Positions 22,982 to 34,415 of a stretch of DNA of 64,000 nucleotides are shown here, piece after piece. The stretch comes from Syngnathus acus (taxonomy: Eukaryota > Chordata > Actinopteri > Syngnathiformes > Syngnathidae). The translations under genes and the position numbers were made by a program. The DNA is taken from assembly GCF_901709675.1 (NCBI RefSeq), contig NC_051094.1, positions 15,202,501 through 15,266,500 of the forward strand, written 5' to 3'. Every line of letters begins with the position of its first letter. Positions within the stretch are counted from its first letter, which is position 1. The notes beneath the pieces were generated by a model. That model ran no database searches and was not told the DNA's origin. It worked only from the letters and a program-made list of their open reading frames with translations.

Positions 22982-23580
22982 CAGTGGTTCTTAACCTGCG
23001 TTCGATCAAACCCTAGGCGTTCGGTGAGTCGGTCTCAGGGCTTCGACAGAGCCTCCACTGTGGAGGTCCAAACATACCTGATTTATTGGGTAAATCTGTG
23101 ATGACGCATTTCTGAAGTGGTCTCGCAAAGGCAACAGCAGAAGTCACATTGATATGCGGTATGTCATTTGTTTTGTGTTCATGCATTGTGTTGGTTTTAT
23201 TCTTTGAACAAGGTGATGTTCATGCACGGCTCATTGTGTGCACCAGTAAAAAACATCTATGTCTTGAATTTGATCCCGTGAAAGCACGGGAATTTTGTAT
23301 ACAACTCCTCCGTGAATGTGCATTTTCGTTTCGGCATTGCTTGTAAACACTTGGTGTAGAGTGGCTCGCCCACCCTACTTAATGTAAAGTGACTAGATTT
23401 GGGGAGAAGGGCGTTACTTATTTGCGAACGATACAGAGAAACCTGGAATTGAGTGAAATGGAGCGGAGTAGCAATTATATTGACAATGCACGTACCATGC
23501 TTGTAGGCAGTCGAACAAAAGTCCCGGACGATTTTGAAATTCCCCCCGAACATTTTTTTAGGTCTCAAGAGGACGTCTGG
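22982..23580 (+). mobile_element. hAT-like element, left end and body (right end missing)
   Basis: It starts CAGTGGTTCTTAACCTGCGT, a hAT-type terminus, followed by gttcgatcaaaccctaggcg and ggttctc/ggcttcg blocks that I recall from a common fish hAT family. The sequence from 23160 to 23300 (aacaaggtgatgttcatgca) appears to continue the same family. No matching right terminus is found before the TTCTA repeat at 23590, so the right boundary is a guess. Confidence 0.6.
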
Positions 23581-23589
23581 TCAACATTA

Positions 23590-23655
23590 TTCTATTCTAT
23601 TCTATTCTATTCTATTCTATTCTATTCTATGCTATGCTATGCTATCCTATGCTAA
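23590..23655. repeat. (TTCTA)n / (TGCTA)n microsatellite
   Basis: About ten pentanucleotide units of TTCTA pass into TGCTA variants. It lies in intron 3 between unc5d exons 4 and 3. Confidence 0.95.
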
Positions 23656-24308
23656 TATGTTTTGTGGATTTGCTGGGCAGAGTGTACTTGAATAATACGA
23701 CAATATTCTGACAAAAAGTACAAAATGAGGTCTGTACTTAATATTGGCTTCTTGTTCAACAGTTTGGTGCAATCCTTGAATTATCATTTTTATGCAAGAG
23801 AGCACTTTAAATTGTAAAAAAAGGAAAAAAAAATACCTACAATCAAAGTATGTTATCTTGTTTGCTTCAAACCTGTCAATCGTGCACTTATCAATTGTAA
23901 GTGTCCGGCTGTATTGTTGGGTTAGGATAGTGCATCTATTATACCTGCATTGAAAACAAAATATTAAAAACTCAATATTCCAAGGCTATAGTTTCTGAAA
24001 TATTTAATCTGTCACTGTATTCTGTATGCTTGTCTCAATTAAATGCATAACTAGCATTCCTGATTTCACCAAAAAAGTACTGTTTTTTCTTTAACCAATA
24101 AATTGTCCTTCAAAATGAAACCTCAATAAACCTGAATAAAAACCTCAAATTTACACAGAATAACTAGTTCTGTAGTTAGACGACTAGAAAACGCCATACA
24201 AGTCATACATTCAGTGACTTGAGGAGGCTCAAGGTCAAGTCATGTGACTCGCTACCTCTGCTATGAAGTAATATACTTCAGCCGCAGTTGGACTGCTGAA
24301 ATACTCAC

Positions 24309-24452
24309 AGGCGATGCGGACTGTAGCCTTGCGACTTTTGGAGGTCCCCAAGTGACTCCATGCCACACAGAGACACCAGTAGTCTTCTGGGCCATGGAAA
24401 TCCTCAACCTGCTGACGGGACACGTTGATCATCACCTCCCTCACCTTTAGCC
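24309..24452 (-). CDS. unc5d: unc5d exon 3: second half of Ig domain 1
   Basis: This 144-nt exon encodes [18 protein letters not shown], then [16 protein letters not shown] and [12 protein letters not shown]. It completes the first Ig domain, and the YWCLCVAW segment supplies the partner cysteines. NVS is a potential N-glycosylation site. The acceptor is TTAATAG, right of 24452. The donor is GTGAGT, starting at 24308. The terminal T joins AC of exon 4 to make Tyr, so the junction reads RIAYLRKNF. A naive open frame continues past the donor, but that extension (CEYFSS) is intronic. Confidence 0.95.
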
Positions 24453-25504
24453 CTATTAACAGAGGAGAATATTCTTTTAGTTTTACACCTTGTGTGAGGA
24501 TGATTACACCTCAGACACCCATTTCTAGTTGCACATTCAAATAGTGTCAGTTTATATCGATGAAACGTGTGAAACGTGGAATGGTGATTTTTTTTATTTT
24601 AGTTACTCGGTAAATCGGGCAGTTCTGGAATGTGTTAATGAAAAAGGTACAAATGACAGCAAAGCTTTCAACAGCATATGTAGAGCAACTGTGTAAGCGA
24701 ATGCAAGAATGTGATGCAACAAAAAGAGTATCATTTTATGGGATTCTACCACATCATATAGCACAATACTTTTATATTCTTAAATGCATTGCAATAGAGG
24801 AAGAAGGGAAAAAACACTGGATTTAAACCCCCCCTCAGACAACTTAAAACATTTTGTTACCATGTCACAAATCTTAAAATCGCTTTACGCACACATTTTA
24901 ATCTGATTCATCGGCTTCAGGCAGATATGGGTTTTCATTACTCCTCAGACTGTACCCTACATGATCTCTAACGCTGTTGAATTAAAGGGAGGACATGTTG
25001 AATGCACTGGGACTTTTGTGGTGCCACTCTGATAAATAATGCTTTAATCTGACAAGCTCTTACTCCAGTCAAACAGCTACATATGGTGGGTGCAGTTTGA
25101 CAAATGATAAAATATTGAGCAGATGTCAAAATGAATACCAATTAAACCCATCTGGATGGCAGAGGAGATCTATGTTGCTGTCTGCCGTAAAATTCAAATG
25201 GGAACTTTTCAAAGTGGTTCTGGGTGCAAATGCCATAGCTCACCAGACTTGTGAGATACTTTATATGATTTCGATATAACACATCCATTTCTTTAAATCA
25301 TTTTTTCATTCGCTCATTCATTCGTTCGTTCATTCATTCATTCAGGTACCCAATATATATGACTATTTCAACACATGAACTAGGTCCCGGAACATATTAA
25401 ATTTGTATGTAGAGGTTTGACTGTAAAACGATCCCTCCATGGCTTGTTTAAAGAGTTTATAGAACCTCAAATAAAATATTTTTTGTTCATTTTAGGTTAC
25501 AAAA
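24453..25504. other. unc5d intron 2, left end; nothing recognised
   Basis: This is AT-rich intron. A short (TTCA)n-like stretch lies at about 25303-25345. The open frames (24632-24826, 25097-25279) have no recognisable content. Confidence 0.5.
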
Positions 25505-25848
25505 TGGTCAACTGGTTTGCACGTCCGCCTCACAGTTCAAAGGTCTTGGATTCGAATCTGGGTTGCGGCATTCCTGTGTGGAGTTTGCATATTCTCACCA
25601 TGCCTGCGTAGGTTTTCTGTGGGTCCTCCAGTTTCCTCCCACATTTCAAAAGCATGCACGGTAGGTAAATTGAGCACTCTAAATTTCACTCTGTGGTTTT
25701 GAGTGCGACTGGTTGTTTGTCTGTGTGCCCTGCAATTGTCTGGCGACCAGCGGGGGGTGTCGCCCGCCTTCTGCCCGATGTCAGCTGCAATAGACTGGGA
25801 TAGGCCCGTGACCCTTGTAAGGATAAAGCTGTTCGGATAATGGATGAA
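25505..25848 (+). mobile_element. tRNA-derived SINE, diverged copy
   Basis: The head matches gcacgtccgcctcacagttc and the B box reads ggattcgaatc. The body keeps tgtgtggagtttgcatattc, aggttttctgtgggtcctcc, and tgccctgcaattgtctggcg, then gactgggataggc and aaggataaagc...ggataatggatga at the 3' end. It is more diverged than the copy at 34058 and shows no clear target duplication. Confidence 0.85.
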
Positions 25849-28800
25849 TAGTTCATTTCACAAGTCTTCAATGTATCAGGGCAAGTGCTACGAGGACTCT
25901 ATTGTAATTGAAGGAATTATACTTTTTCTCTATAGGCCTAATTATTATTTTTCTTTTGCTATTTTATTTGTACATTTGAGAGCCTAAACAAAAACTCCAC
26001 AAACCTTGCCTGCACATCGGGAATGATAAAAAAACAAAAACTCCGTAGCGCCCCTTACAGAGCTTTAATTGTCCAGGTATGTGTGACCTAGAGCTAAAAA
26101 CAGGGCGACACGTATAGCATCCCAAACAGCACAGAAAAAGATAAGACAAATTTAGCTTTTCAGATTTCCTTTGTCACAAAAAAGGAAGTGTCCAATAACT
26201 CCCCTGTAGATGCTCCAAAAATTCCAAACTGTATCGTCATGTTGTGAAGACATTTAAATGACACAAAACACTTTCCCATCTTGCCTCCAGTGCCACTCAC
26301 ACACTGATGTATGACTGGGTGTAAATGCTTGGTCGTGGGTGGCAGGGTCATAAGCACGCACTGGCTGCCATGCTTCTGTCAGCATGCCCGAGGCAGCTGC
26401 GCTACATAATGTAGTTTACCACCACCAGACTGAGAATATGCGAGCATATGAATAATGTATCCACTGTAAGCCCTTTGAGTATCTTGAAAATCACCATAAA
26501 AATCTGATGCATGATTATTTTTATTACTAAGAACGTTGACCAGATCAAACTGAAATCTGTCAGAAAAGCCTGAAAACACTGAGTTTATGTTAACGTTAAG
26601 TTAATGTTAACGTTAAAATCTGTGGAACAGTGTAAAGACTCAGAACATCCTAGAACATGTACTTGGTTAGGTTTGTCAAAGGCTGTTGCCATGGTGACAC
26701 ACAATTTCGACAAGAGAGCAATGGTGTTTTTGAGGGGCTCAACATGCACAAAAAACTCATGGAACTTTACACACACATCAGGCTTGGCAAGTCAATATTC
26801 TATTGTGTTATTGTTTGATTTCCAGTAAAAGGCTTAGTCGGGCCGTGGTACCTAACACCTTGATCTATGAACATTTGGAAGGACAGCAAACAGCCCAAGG
26901 CTCTTAGTGCTAAACCAAACAGGAAGTCTGCTAATCTATTTTCTTGGCCTCATTTCTGTGTTTTTATAGATTAACTAACTACTTCTACAAATTGTATTCG
27001 ATTGACTCCAAATTTGGTGTTTCATCTTATTTTTTTTTTTAAGTATGAGCATCTATGCAGAACTCAAGTAAGTGTTTTTTTGTTTTGTTGAATGCTGTTG
27101 CCCCGGTAATGTGTTCGTTTTGATTGCCTAAACCTGTGAAAACATAAACCTTTGTATAGATATCCGACAAACAATATGTGTACCATTTTTACTCTAAACT
27201 TACAAATTCTTTGAAGTACAAAACGTAAAACAAGGAAAGTCTCTCCCCAAAATAGGATTTGATATGTTTCTTTATACATGGGCTACGATGCGATTAAAGG
27301 ATGCAATAATTTTAAAATGTAATGGTTCCATTTAATTTGATTCAGTGGGATTATGATTTGATGTTACAGCTGTTTAATAATGAGCAACATGTAAATACTC
27401 TCCCAAGCCCAAACTAATTGAATGAAAAAAAAAATCATCATGTCAAACTGATTTACAAGTCAATTTATAAAAAGACTATTTAATGGAGCGTGATATGATT
27501 TAAGGATGCAACGATTTTGATTCAATTTATGAAACAGTTTTCTATTTGAAACGGTATTTGTTACAGCCCTGATAGTTACACAATTAATCTCATTTGAAAA
27601 TGATATCCAATGCATTTATTATTTTTAGATTAATTCATACAGCAATATGAAATGACTGAAGTTAGATTAAAGATTAAAGTTTTGTAAGGTGTCTATAAGC
27701 TGTAAGACGTTTGAGATCGACTGTGTACAATGGTGAGACAAAATATTGATTCTGAGAAATATGACACACTTATTGATACACTAACATCAGTGATTGTTAC
27801 TATCCGTGTCCGACATACAGTACCTGATATGAATCTGTATTCTCCTTCATAGTCCATCAACATGCACAACGAAAACCTGTTTTATTCCATTATATTTTTA
27901 ACATTTGCTTGCTTCACAAATTGCTGCGCCATTCATTTTGTAAAAGCAAAGAGTCACATTATCATTAATAATGGAGCCCAATGTTGTTCCAGTGTTTCAC
28001 AAACCAAATGCTGGCAACCTTAGTTGATGAGCTAGCTTTTTTCTCTCTCATTGGACTGGCAAAAGGGACTTGCGCTAATTGTGTCTTGTTAGTGGTTGCA
28101 AAGTTGTTTGGCCTCCATGTCATAACTCCCACCGTGTCATCAGGCAGTCAAAACCCAGGCCATGATAGTGTATGATTCAATAATTCACGCCATTATTTCT
28201 ACGTGTATCTTTGCAAAAACAGAAGTTTTATTATTACTATCCTATCTCACTAGATTAAAAATGTGTACTAACGTGGGGTCAGGGTGTGTATCATAAACAT
28301 TACAATCCTTCTGAAGATGCTCAGAAATATCAAAACACATCATATATAAACTTTTCCAAAGAGATGTTATTGGTTTTATGGCACTGCAAAACTTTCATAA
28401 CATTTTATCTTAATTTTATTATTTATTTGAAATTATGTCAAGAACATCATCAAGTATATCAATTTTAGTAATATTATTCTGTGAGTGAACAGTGCTTTGG
28501 TAGCAAAAAATAAGCAAATCTTTAATGGGTGATAGTTTACAGTTTAGGGACACAACTGGAAAGAAAATAAATCCCAGCAGTGTTTAAAATAAAATTTCAC
28601 CTCTGGATGTTCTGCTACTAAATGTGTGTAGATAGTGATTGTTAACAAAGGAGCTTGTTATAGCACCCGTTGTTAATGTGCCACTTATCTATTGTCTTCG
28701 TGCAGCAGGCTTGAAATATCAGTCGGACCCTAAAGGCACAAATTAATTTAAGGATCTTTGTCCTTGTCATCATTTTTTCATTACTGGCCAGGATTTGTGC

Positions 28801-28899
28801 TAGATCAGCATGTTAAAGTTTGATTAAAGGCTTGATGCCACATGCAAACTAGATCATTCAAGATTTTCTGCATATTGAAGTCCGATTTTTTCCAACGCG
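25849..28899. other. unc5d intron 2 sequence; nothing recognised
   Basis: This is AT-rich, low-copy-looking sequence. Small frames on both strands show no domain. No tRNA, rRNA or exon was identified. Confidence 0.5.
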
Positions 28900-29262
28900 G
28901 ACTTTGTCCATGGCTATCATCAGGTGCCTGTGCGGGCTGAGGACCCTTTATCGAGTTTTTTGAATTCCTGCGCATGCCTTTTCGACTGAAGGGGCGGCAC
29001 GGATTTTTCACAGGTTGATGGACTGACTCTGTGTTGCGTGACCCCGACTTTGTGTATATCGCTACAACATTCTAGTGGCCAGTCCTTCAGCAGAGGAAAA
29101 TCTGTCGCACTTAACACAGGTTTTCAAGTGTCAAGATTCACACTGACTGATTGTTCACCCGATGAAATGTCAGTTTGGTCTGTCTGTGATCGATTCACAA
29201 TTGGCCACCGCATTTCAGCCCAGGGCGAGTTCCCTTTCAAAGTGCAGGCAGTGATGGATTTG
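28900..29262 (+). pseudogene. Ty3/gypsy reverse transcriptase remnant
   Basis: The plus strand starts DFVHGYHQVPVRAEDP (RT region 1), then FEFLRMPFRLKGAARIFHRL after a frame change, a decayed DFVYIATT in place of the catalytic box, and finally GHRISAQGEFPFKVQAV. These are the ordered landmarks of a Ty3/gypsy RT. Several frameshifts and stops break it, and the YxDD catalytic residues are not preserved. No LTRs adjoin it. Confidence 0.75.
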
Positions 29263-29477
29263 CACGCAACTGCCAATGAACAAAAAATAATTTCCTGATA
29301 ATGTTAAGGGATACACATTATGCATTTAAATCACAATTTAAATCACTTCCAAGATGGTTTATTAAAAGTTCTCTGGCATAATATTTTGCAAATTATTCAG
29401 AAGAATAGGAACTTTAGAACATTTGACATCCCATCTTATGCTTCGGTATACCTAGCCATGTTTGTGGTTTTGGTCTT

Positions 29478-29626
29478 CCATCCATCCATCCATCCATCCA
29501 TCCATCCATCCATCCATCCATCCATCCATCCATCCATCCATCCATCCATCCATCCATCCATCCACATCCATCCATCCATCCATCCATCCATCCATCCATC
29601 CATCCATCAATCCATCCATCCATTTC
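29478..29626. repeat. (CCAT)n array that forms the 3' tail of the adjacent SINE
   Basis: About 37 CCAT units, with two small interruptions at 29564 and 29608. On the minus strand this is (ATGG)n directly continuing the SINE end at 29627, and the SINE's target duplication lies on its far side. It is therefore an expanded SINE tail rather than an independent microsatellite. Confidence 0.9.
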
Positions 29627-29955
29627 CTATACCGTTGTCCCCACGGGGGTCACGGGCGTGCTGGAGCCTATCCCAGCAGTCATCGGGCAGTAGGCGGAGG
29701 ACACCCTGAACCGAATGCCAGCCAATCGCAGGGCACACGGAGACAAACAACCATTCACACTCGCTCTCACACCTAGGGGCAATTTGGAGTGCTCAATTGG
29801 CCTACCAAGCATGTTTTTGGGATGTGGGAGGAAACCAGCGTGCACGGAGAAAACCCATGTGGGCACGGGGAGAACATGCAAACTCTACACCGGGAGGGAA
29901 TCGAACTTCCTAACTGTGAGGTGGACGTGCTAACCAGTGCACCACTGTGCCGCCC
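29627..29955 (-). mobile_element. tRNA-derived SINE with expanded ATGG tail
   Basis: On the minus strand the head starts ggcggcacagtggtgcactg, with the A box followed by gcacgtccacctcacagtta and a B box gttcgattccc. The full body is present to the tggggacaacggtataggaa end. Direct repeats tggtctt are at 29471-29477 (beyond the tail) and 29956-29962 (at the head), consistent with target duplication. Confidence 0.9.
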
Positions 29956-29962
29956 TGGTCTT

Positions 29963-31513
29963 TAATTGGAAACCATTATTATAAGGGGTTATCCCTTGAG
30001 ATGAGTCATCTTATTTTAGAGAGGATCCAACATAAACATTTAATAAACATAATAGAGAGAAATAAAAATCAAATGCTCTTCCATTAGATGTAAGAAGGTA
30101 CATTCATTCTGTTTATCCACCTGTTGCCATTCATACACCAGAGTAAGTCATGCTTCCTGTTGGGTATATCAATTTTCTGTTCAGTTAAACAGGCCCATAT
30201 TTTAAACAGAGGAAGTCAATTTGTAAGTAAATTGAGACAAAAGCATAATTATTTCATTAGTCATTCATTTTGTGACTTTATTGTTTGGTGGTGTGCTGTG
30301 GGATTTAATAAGTAACATGAGCAAACATATTTGCCTGAATAGCGTGAAAGCACAAAATGATGTGACACAAACGGCACAAGTAATTAATTTCACCTTTTGG
30401 CATTCCACACAACAAAATACGTAAGGCACTACAGACTAATTGTAACAGCAAAAGCTGACTGCATGAGCTGTTAGTAGCTCTATCGGGAAAGAAGCAAAAC
30501 AAAACATTGACTATTTTCGATTTTGACGCTGGAGAAACAAAAAATTAAAACAGATTCTAAAATCGCAACCAATGAATCAAACATAATGGCAACAAAGACA
30601 AAAACAATGGAATTTCCAACATGGGCATCACTACATTTGAATCTATGTTAGCATATCAATTTTATGAGTTTATAGTACTTTTAAAAAATATATAATAAAA
30701 GTGTTTGATTCACCTGTATTATGTGACCACCCGGGCAGATGTGGTACCTACAACGGTACTGCACATTATGGATGCAAAGACAGAGTACAAGCAGTAGTAG
30801 TAGTGATGACTTTATAAAACAAGCAATACTAAGATAATTTCATTCAAACAATGTCGCTGAATGTGCTTCGAGTGGTGTTTTTGATGAACAAAAGAACATG
30901 TTCTTTTTCAGTTCCGTAGTCGAGTCATTCCATTTTTATTGTATTCGTCTTTAAACGTATTCATGTTACGAGTGGAATCATACTTACAAAAGTATCAAGT
31001 TGGCAATTACTGAGCAGACTAACAACACTTTATAAGCAAAGGTAAAGAAATGTTTGCAATATTTCTTCAATCAGTGCTGGCAGCAGCTGAATGTACTTTT
31101 TTTTTTCCCCACAAGGTTTTACGTAGAGGGTAGTTGAGCGCTCTATTTTTGGAGGAGTTTGCTGCCTTCATGGTAATTGAATTCTGCAATGTTGCCTTGA
31201 TCCAAACAGGACTTCATCAAATGAATATTAATAGATAACATTAGTGGATCCTAAAAGTTTGCATTGGTGTTCAAATTAAACAGAAGTCAATAGCAGCGTT
31301 GGGAATAACAGCGTTGCTAAAGCAGTTGATTATTAGTTAATTATGAGTTTAAACCTCACAACGCCATTTCTGTTACAGTGAACTTAGTTGTGTTGTTGAA
31401 TATATTATGGAACAGTGAATTGTGGCGCCTTACAGTGAACTTAGTTGTGATGTTGAATATATTATGGAGATGATTGACATAGATTGTTCGTTATTGTTGA
31501 CAATATGTAATTA
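29963..31513. other. unc5d intron 2 sequence; nothing recognised
   Basis: This is AT-rich intron without recognisable repeats or exons. A short tandem stretch with acagtgaacttagttgtg repeated twice lies near 31376-31460. Confidence 0.5.
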
Positions 31514-32429
31514 CCGTTTTTTTCCGTGTATAATACGCCCCCATGTATAATACGCACCCTAACAATGGCATGTTGATGCTGGAAAAAAGCCTGTACCCAT
31601 GTATAATACGCACCCAATTTTTATTTATTTATTTATTTATTTTTTTTAAGTCCCAATGATCGTCACACACGCAGGGAGGCAATGGGTCCCATTTTTATAG
31701 TCTTTGGTATGGTCTTAACTAGGCTGGATGTATTTTTTTTGTTGGCGTTGATTTCTCCGACTGCCCGTAAAGGCACCACCGCGATCAGCTGAAAAGAGAG
31801 GAAAGTGACGTGCGGACATGTGAAAAAGGCGGCTCTGTATGGGAGAGACGTTGAAGAGGAATAATAACACCCTTGGAAACCAAAACTTGCCCCTCGTCGT
31901 GACTCGGAGCCGCAACAAATGTTTCGGATTTGTGTAGGGTACATTGTGACAGCAAACGAGCAGGTGATCGAGCAAGCGTCTGATACGAGAGCATTGCGTT
32001 CGTATGGAGCGTGTTTGAAGTGAACAGCAGAGACGAAAGGAACAAGGCAAAGTGTTGTGAAATAAAATATTACCTGTAATACGCATTTTGTTATTTGCTG
32101 ATTGTATTAAACTATCACATTCATTGTCAGTCAAGAAGAGAAGAGGACTATTATCCCTTCTTTGACGAAATGACCAGAGCACAGTACAAACACACTATTG
32201 TTCTTTCGGTATTTATTCAACCCACATTCTTTCACAACATGACAAGAAGAGAACAATACATAAATCAATACTCGTACCAGTACCATGATTTTCTTAAAAA
32301 AAAAAAAAAAAAAAAAATTAAATTAAAAAAAAAAAAATTAAAAAAAATTGTACCCATGTATAATGCGCACCCCAGATTTTAGGACAATAAATTAGTTAAA
32401 TTTTGCGTATTATACACGGAAAAAAACGG
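31514..32429. mobile_element. TA-flanked inverted-repeat element, ataatacgcacc motif type
   Basis: The left end is CCGTTTTTTTCCGTGTATAA and the right end its inverse, finishing TATACACGGAAAAAAACGG; TA flanks both sides. The motif gtataatacgcacc occurs several times near the left end and gtataatgcgcacc once near the right. The interior holds a (TTTA)n run (31620-31642), a long A-rich tract (32297-32347) and about 400 bp of less AT-rich sequence. The longest frame (31715-32182 minus) has no recognised domain. Confidence 0.85.
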
Positions 32430-32599
32430 TACCTGTGATTTTGAGCATACTTACTTTGTAAGTTTACAACACTGGGCATGTGTAATAAGTAGCAAAATAC
32501 CAGTCGCACATGACAACACTGCATTGGTTTTTCAATGAGTTGACATTTGGACAGGTAGGCCTATACAAAGAGAAATATGGGGCCCTATTTTCATGCCTT

Positions 32600-32890
32600 G
32601 CCCCTGTCGAGTGCAAAGTGCCTTTTCACTGTGCGTGAGTGGCGTTTTCTTTCAAGAACAAGGGTATTTGCGCCGTTGAGGGAGTGAACACAGCCAGCTT
32701 CTTTCCCAACCGATGCAAGTGGCTCCCCTCAGTCCCATTAAAGCACAGGAGAGGCACATAGTCTACATTGTGGAAGTGCTTGCTGGAGTCCATGCAAGCG
32801 AAAGGCAAGTGCAAAGTACATTTAAGAGAAATTGCAAGGTCTCCACTTGCAGATAATGTAAATTGGCGGTTGTGAAACGGGCACCACCTT
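32600..32890. repeat. Unclassified dispersed repeat, copy 1
   Basis: This segment shares an ordered set of blocks with 56840-57075: a ttttcttt-rich start, gtgaacacagcca / gtgaacaaagcca, gctggagtccatgca, ctccacttgcagataatgta / ctccattggctgatgatgta, then aattggc and gggcac. The order and spacing are similar but identity is modest. It has no coding frame I recognise and no clear termini. Confidence 0.55.
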
Positions 32891-34043
32891 TCACCCTCGA
32901 TTGTGCATCTGTGTGTGATGAAGCTTGCCTCCACATTTCCAGAGAATCCGAACTATAAGCTCAGGAGAGATTGCAAAACTGAGATTGCAAAGATCTGAAT
33001 ATTTAAAAAAGAGAGAGAGGGAGAAAGAAAGCGAGAGATACTAAATAGGAAATAGGTACAGGCCCAGCGAGCATCCTCTCTCACTCTGAGGAACAAAATG
33101 CTCAACACACCAAAGAGAGTCAGAAAATAGCAGTTCAGGATTGCAACAAGGAGAACCAAGGAGACTCTTGAGTACTTATAAGATACCAGCACGTGATGGA
33201 AGTCCATTACTTAGACTAGAGGCCTGCCAAAAGATGATCTGCCCACACCCTACTTGATGTAAACAAAGAGCTCATTGCTTATTTACCAATGACGACAAAC
33301 AAAGGGCACTGCACACACTGCAACACAGGACGTGCAGTACAATCTGGAGGTACCGAGCTCCCTGTTCGAGTTGCAAACAAAATCTTCGTAGAAAAATCAT
33401 CTCTATTCATTTTTTTTTGTTCACTATTTTGGATTGTATCAATTGTGTTGGCATGGACTAGCCGATGTTGTGTTTCTTCGTGCTATGTAACCATGATTGG
33501 CAACGTACATAATGCACAGCTGTAAAATGAAAACAAGCTGTATCACTCCAAGGAATAATGGCGAAAACCATTGCAATTTTTTGCAAAATATGCACTTCAA
33601 TTGCAAACTAATAATAATAATAATTTGTGTCGCAAAGCGTTTTTCTATTATTTGTCATATCACTGTGTGGGGAATTGGCAATTTAGTGCTCCTTTCAGCT
33701 GCAGGGCTGGGCTAACTAGCCTGAGACTGGTGAGGAGTTTACCGGTTAACTTAGCAAGTCAGTGAGCGATTGGCTAAGGCAGCATTATGGTAGCCAATCA
33801 GAGCCAGTGTTTTTACACGTGCGTCGAAGCACATTAGTTTGTAGTCACACACAACAAAAAAAGAGAAGAGACAGAAATGGTGAGTTAGGAGCTAGCCAAT
33901 GAAAAGTCCGCATTTTCAAGGTGGCGAGGTAAACATTTCAAATTCATTGAGGTTATAGGCAAAAACGTGCATGTAATGTGTTGTGTATTTTTTTAACTGT
34001 AACTCAAATAGTTACTTTACCAGGTTAACTAATTACTTTTATC
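32891..34043. other. unc5d intron 2 sequence; nothing recognised
   Basis: This contains a short GA-rich tract near 33010-33040. The frames at 33289-33525 and 33497-33715 have no domain. No exon was seen. Confidence 0.5.
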
Positions 34044-34057
34044 ATAGAGTAATTCAG

Positions 34058-34401
34058 GCGGCTCGGTGGCGCACTGGGTAGCACGTCCGCCTCACAGTTA
34101 GGAGGGTGCGGGTTCGATTCCACCTCCGGCCCTCCCAGTGTGGAGTTTGCATGTTCTCCCCGGGCCCGCGTGGGTTTTCTCCGGGCACTCCGGTTTCCTC
34201 CCAAACACATGCTTGGTAGGCCGATTGAAGACTCCAAATTGTCCCTAGGTGCGAGTGCAAATGGTTGTTTGTCTCTGTGTGCCCTGTGATTGGCTGGCAA
34301 CCGGTTCAGGGTGTCCCCCGCCTACTGCCCGATGACGGCTGGGATAGGCTCCAGCACTCCCGCGATCCCCTAAGCGGTTCAGAAAATGGATGGATGGATG
34401 G
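34058..34401 (+). mobile_element. tRNA-derived SINE, full length with perfect 14-bp target duplication
   Basis: The head gcggctcggtggcgcactgg contains the A box. The B box is ggttcgattcc at 34111-34121. The body is complete, through gtgattggctggcaaccggt to ctaagcggttcagaaa and an ATGG tail. The direct repeat atagagtaattcag is at 34044-34057 and 34402-34415. This is the best-preserved copy in the window. Its A and B boxes would be an internal RNA polymerase III promoter. Confidence 0.95.
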
Positions 34402-34415
34402 ATAGAGTAATTCAG

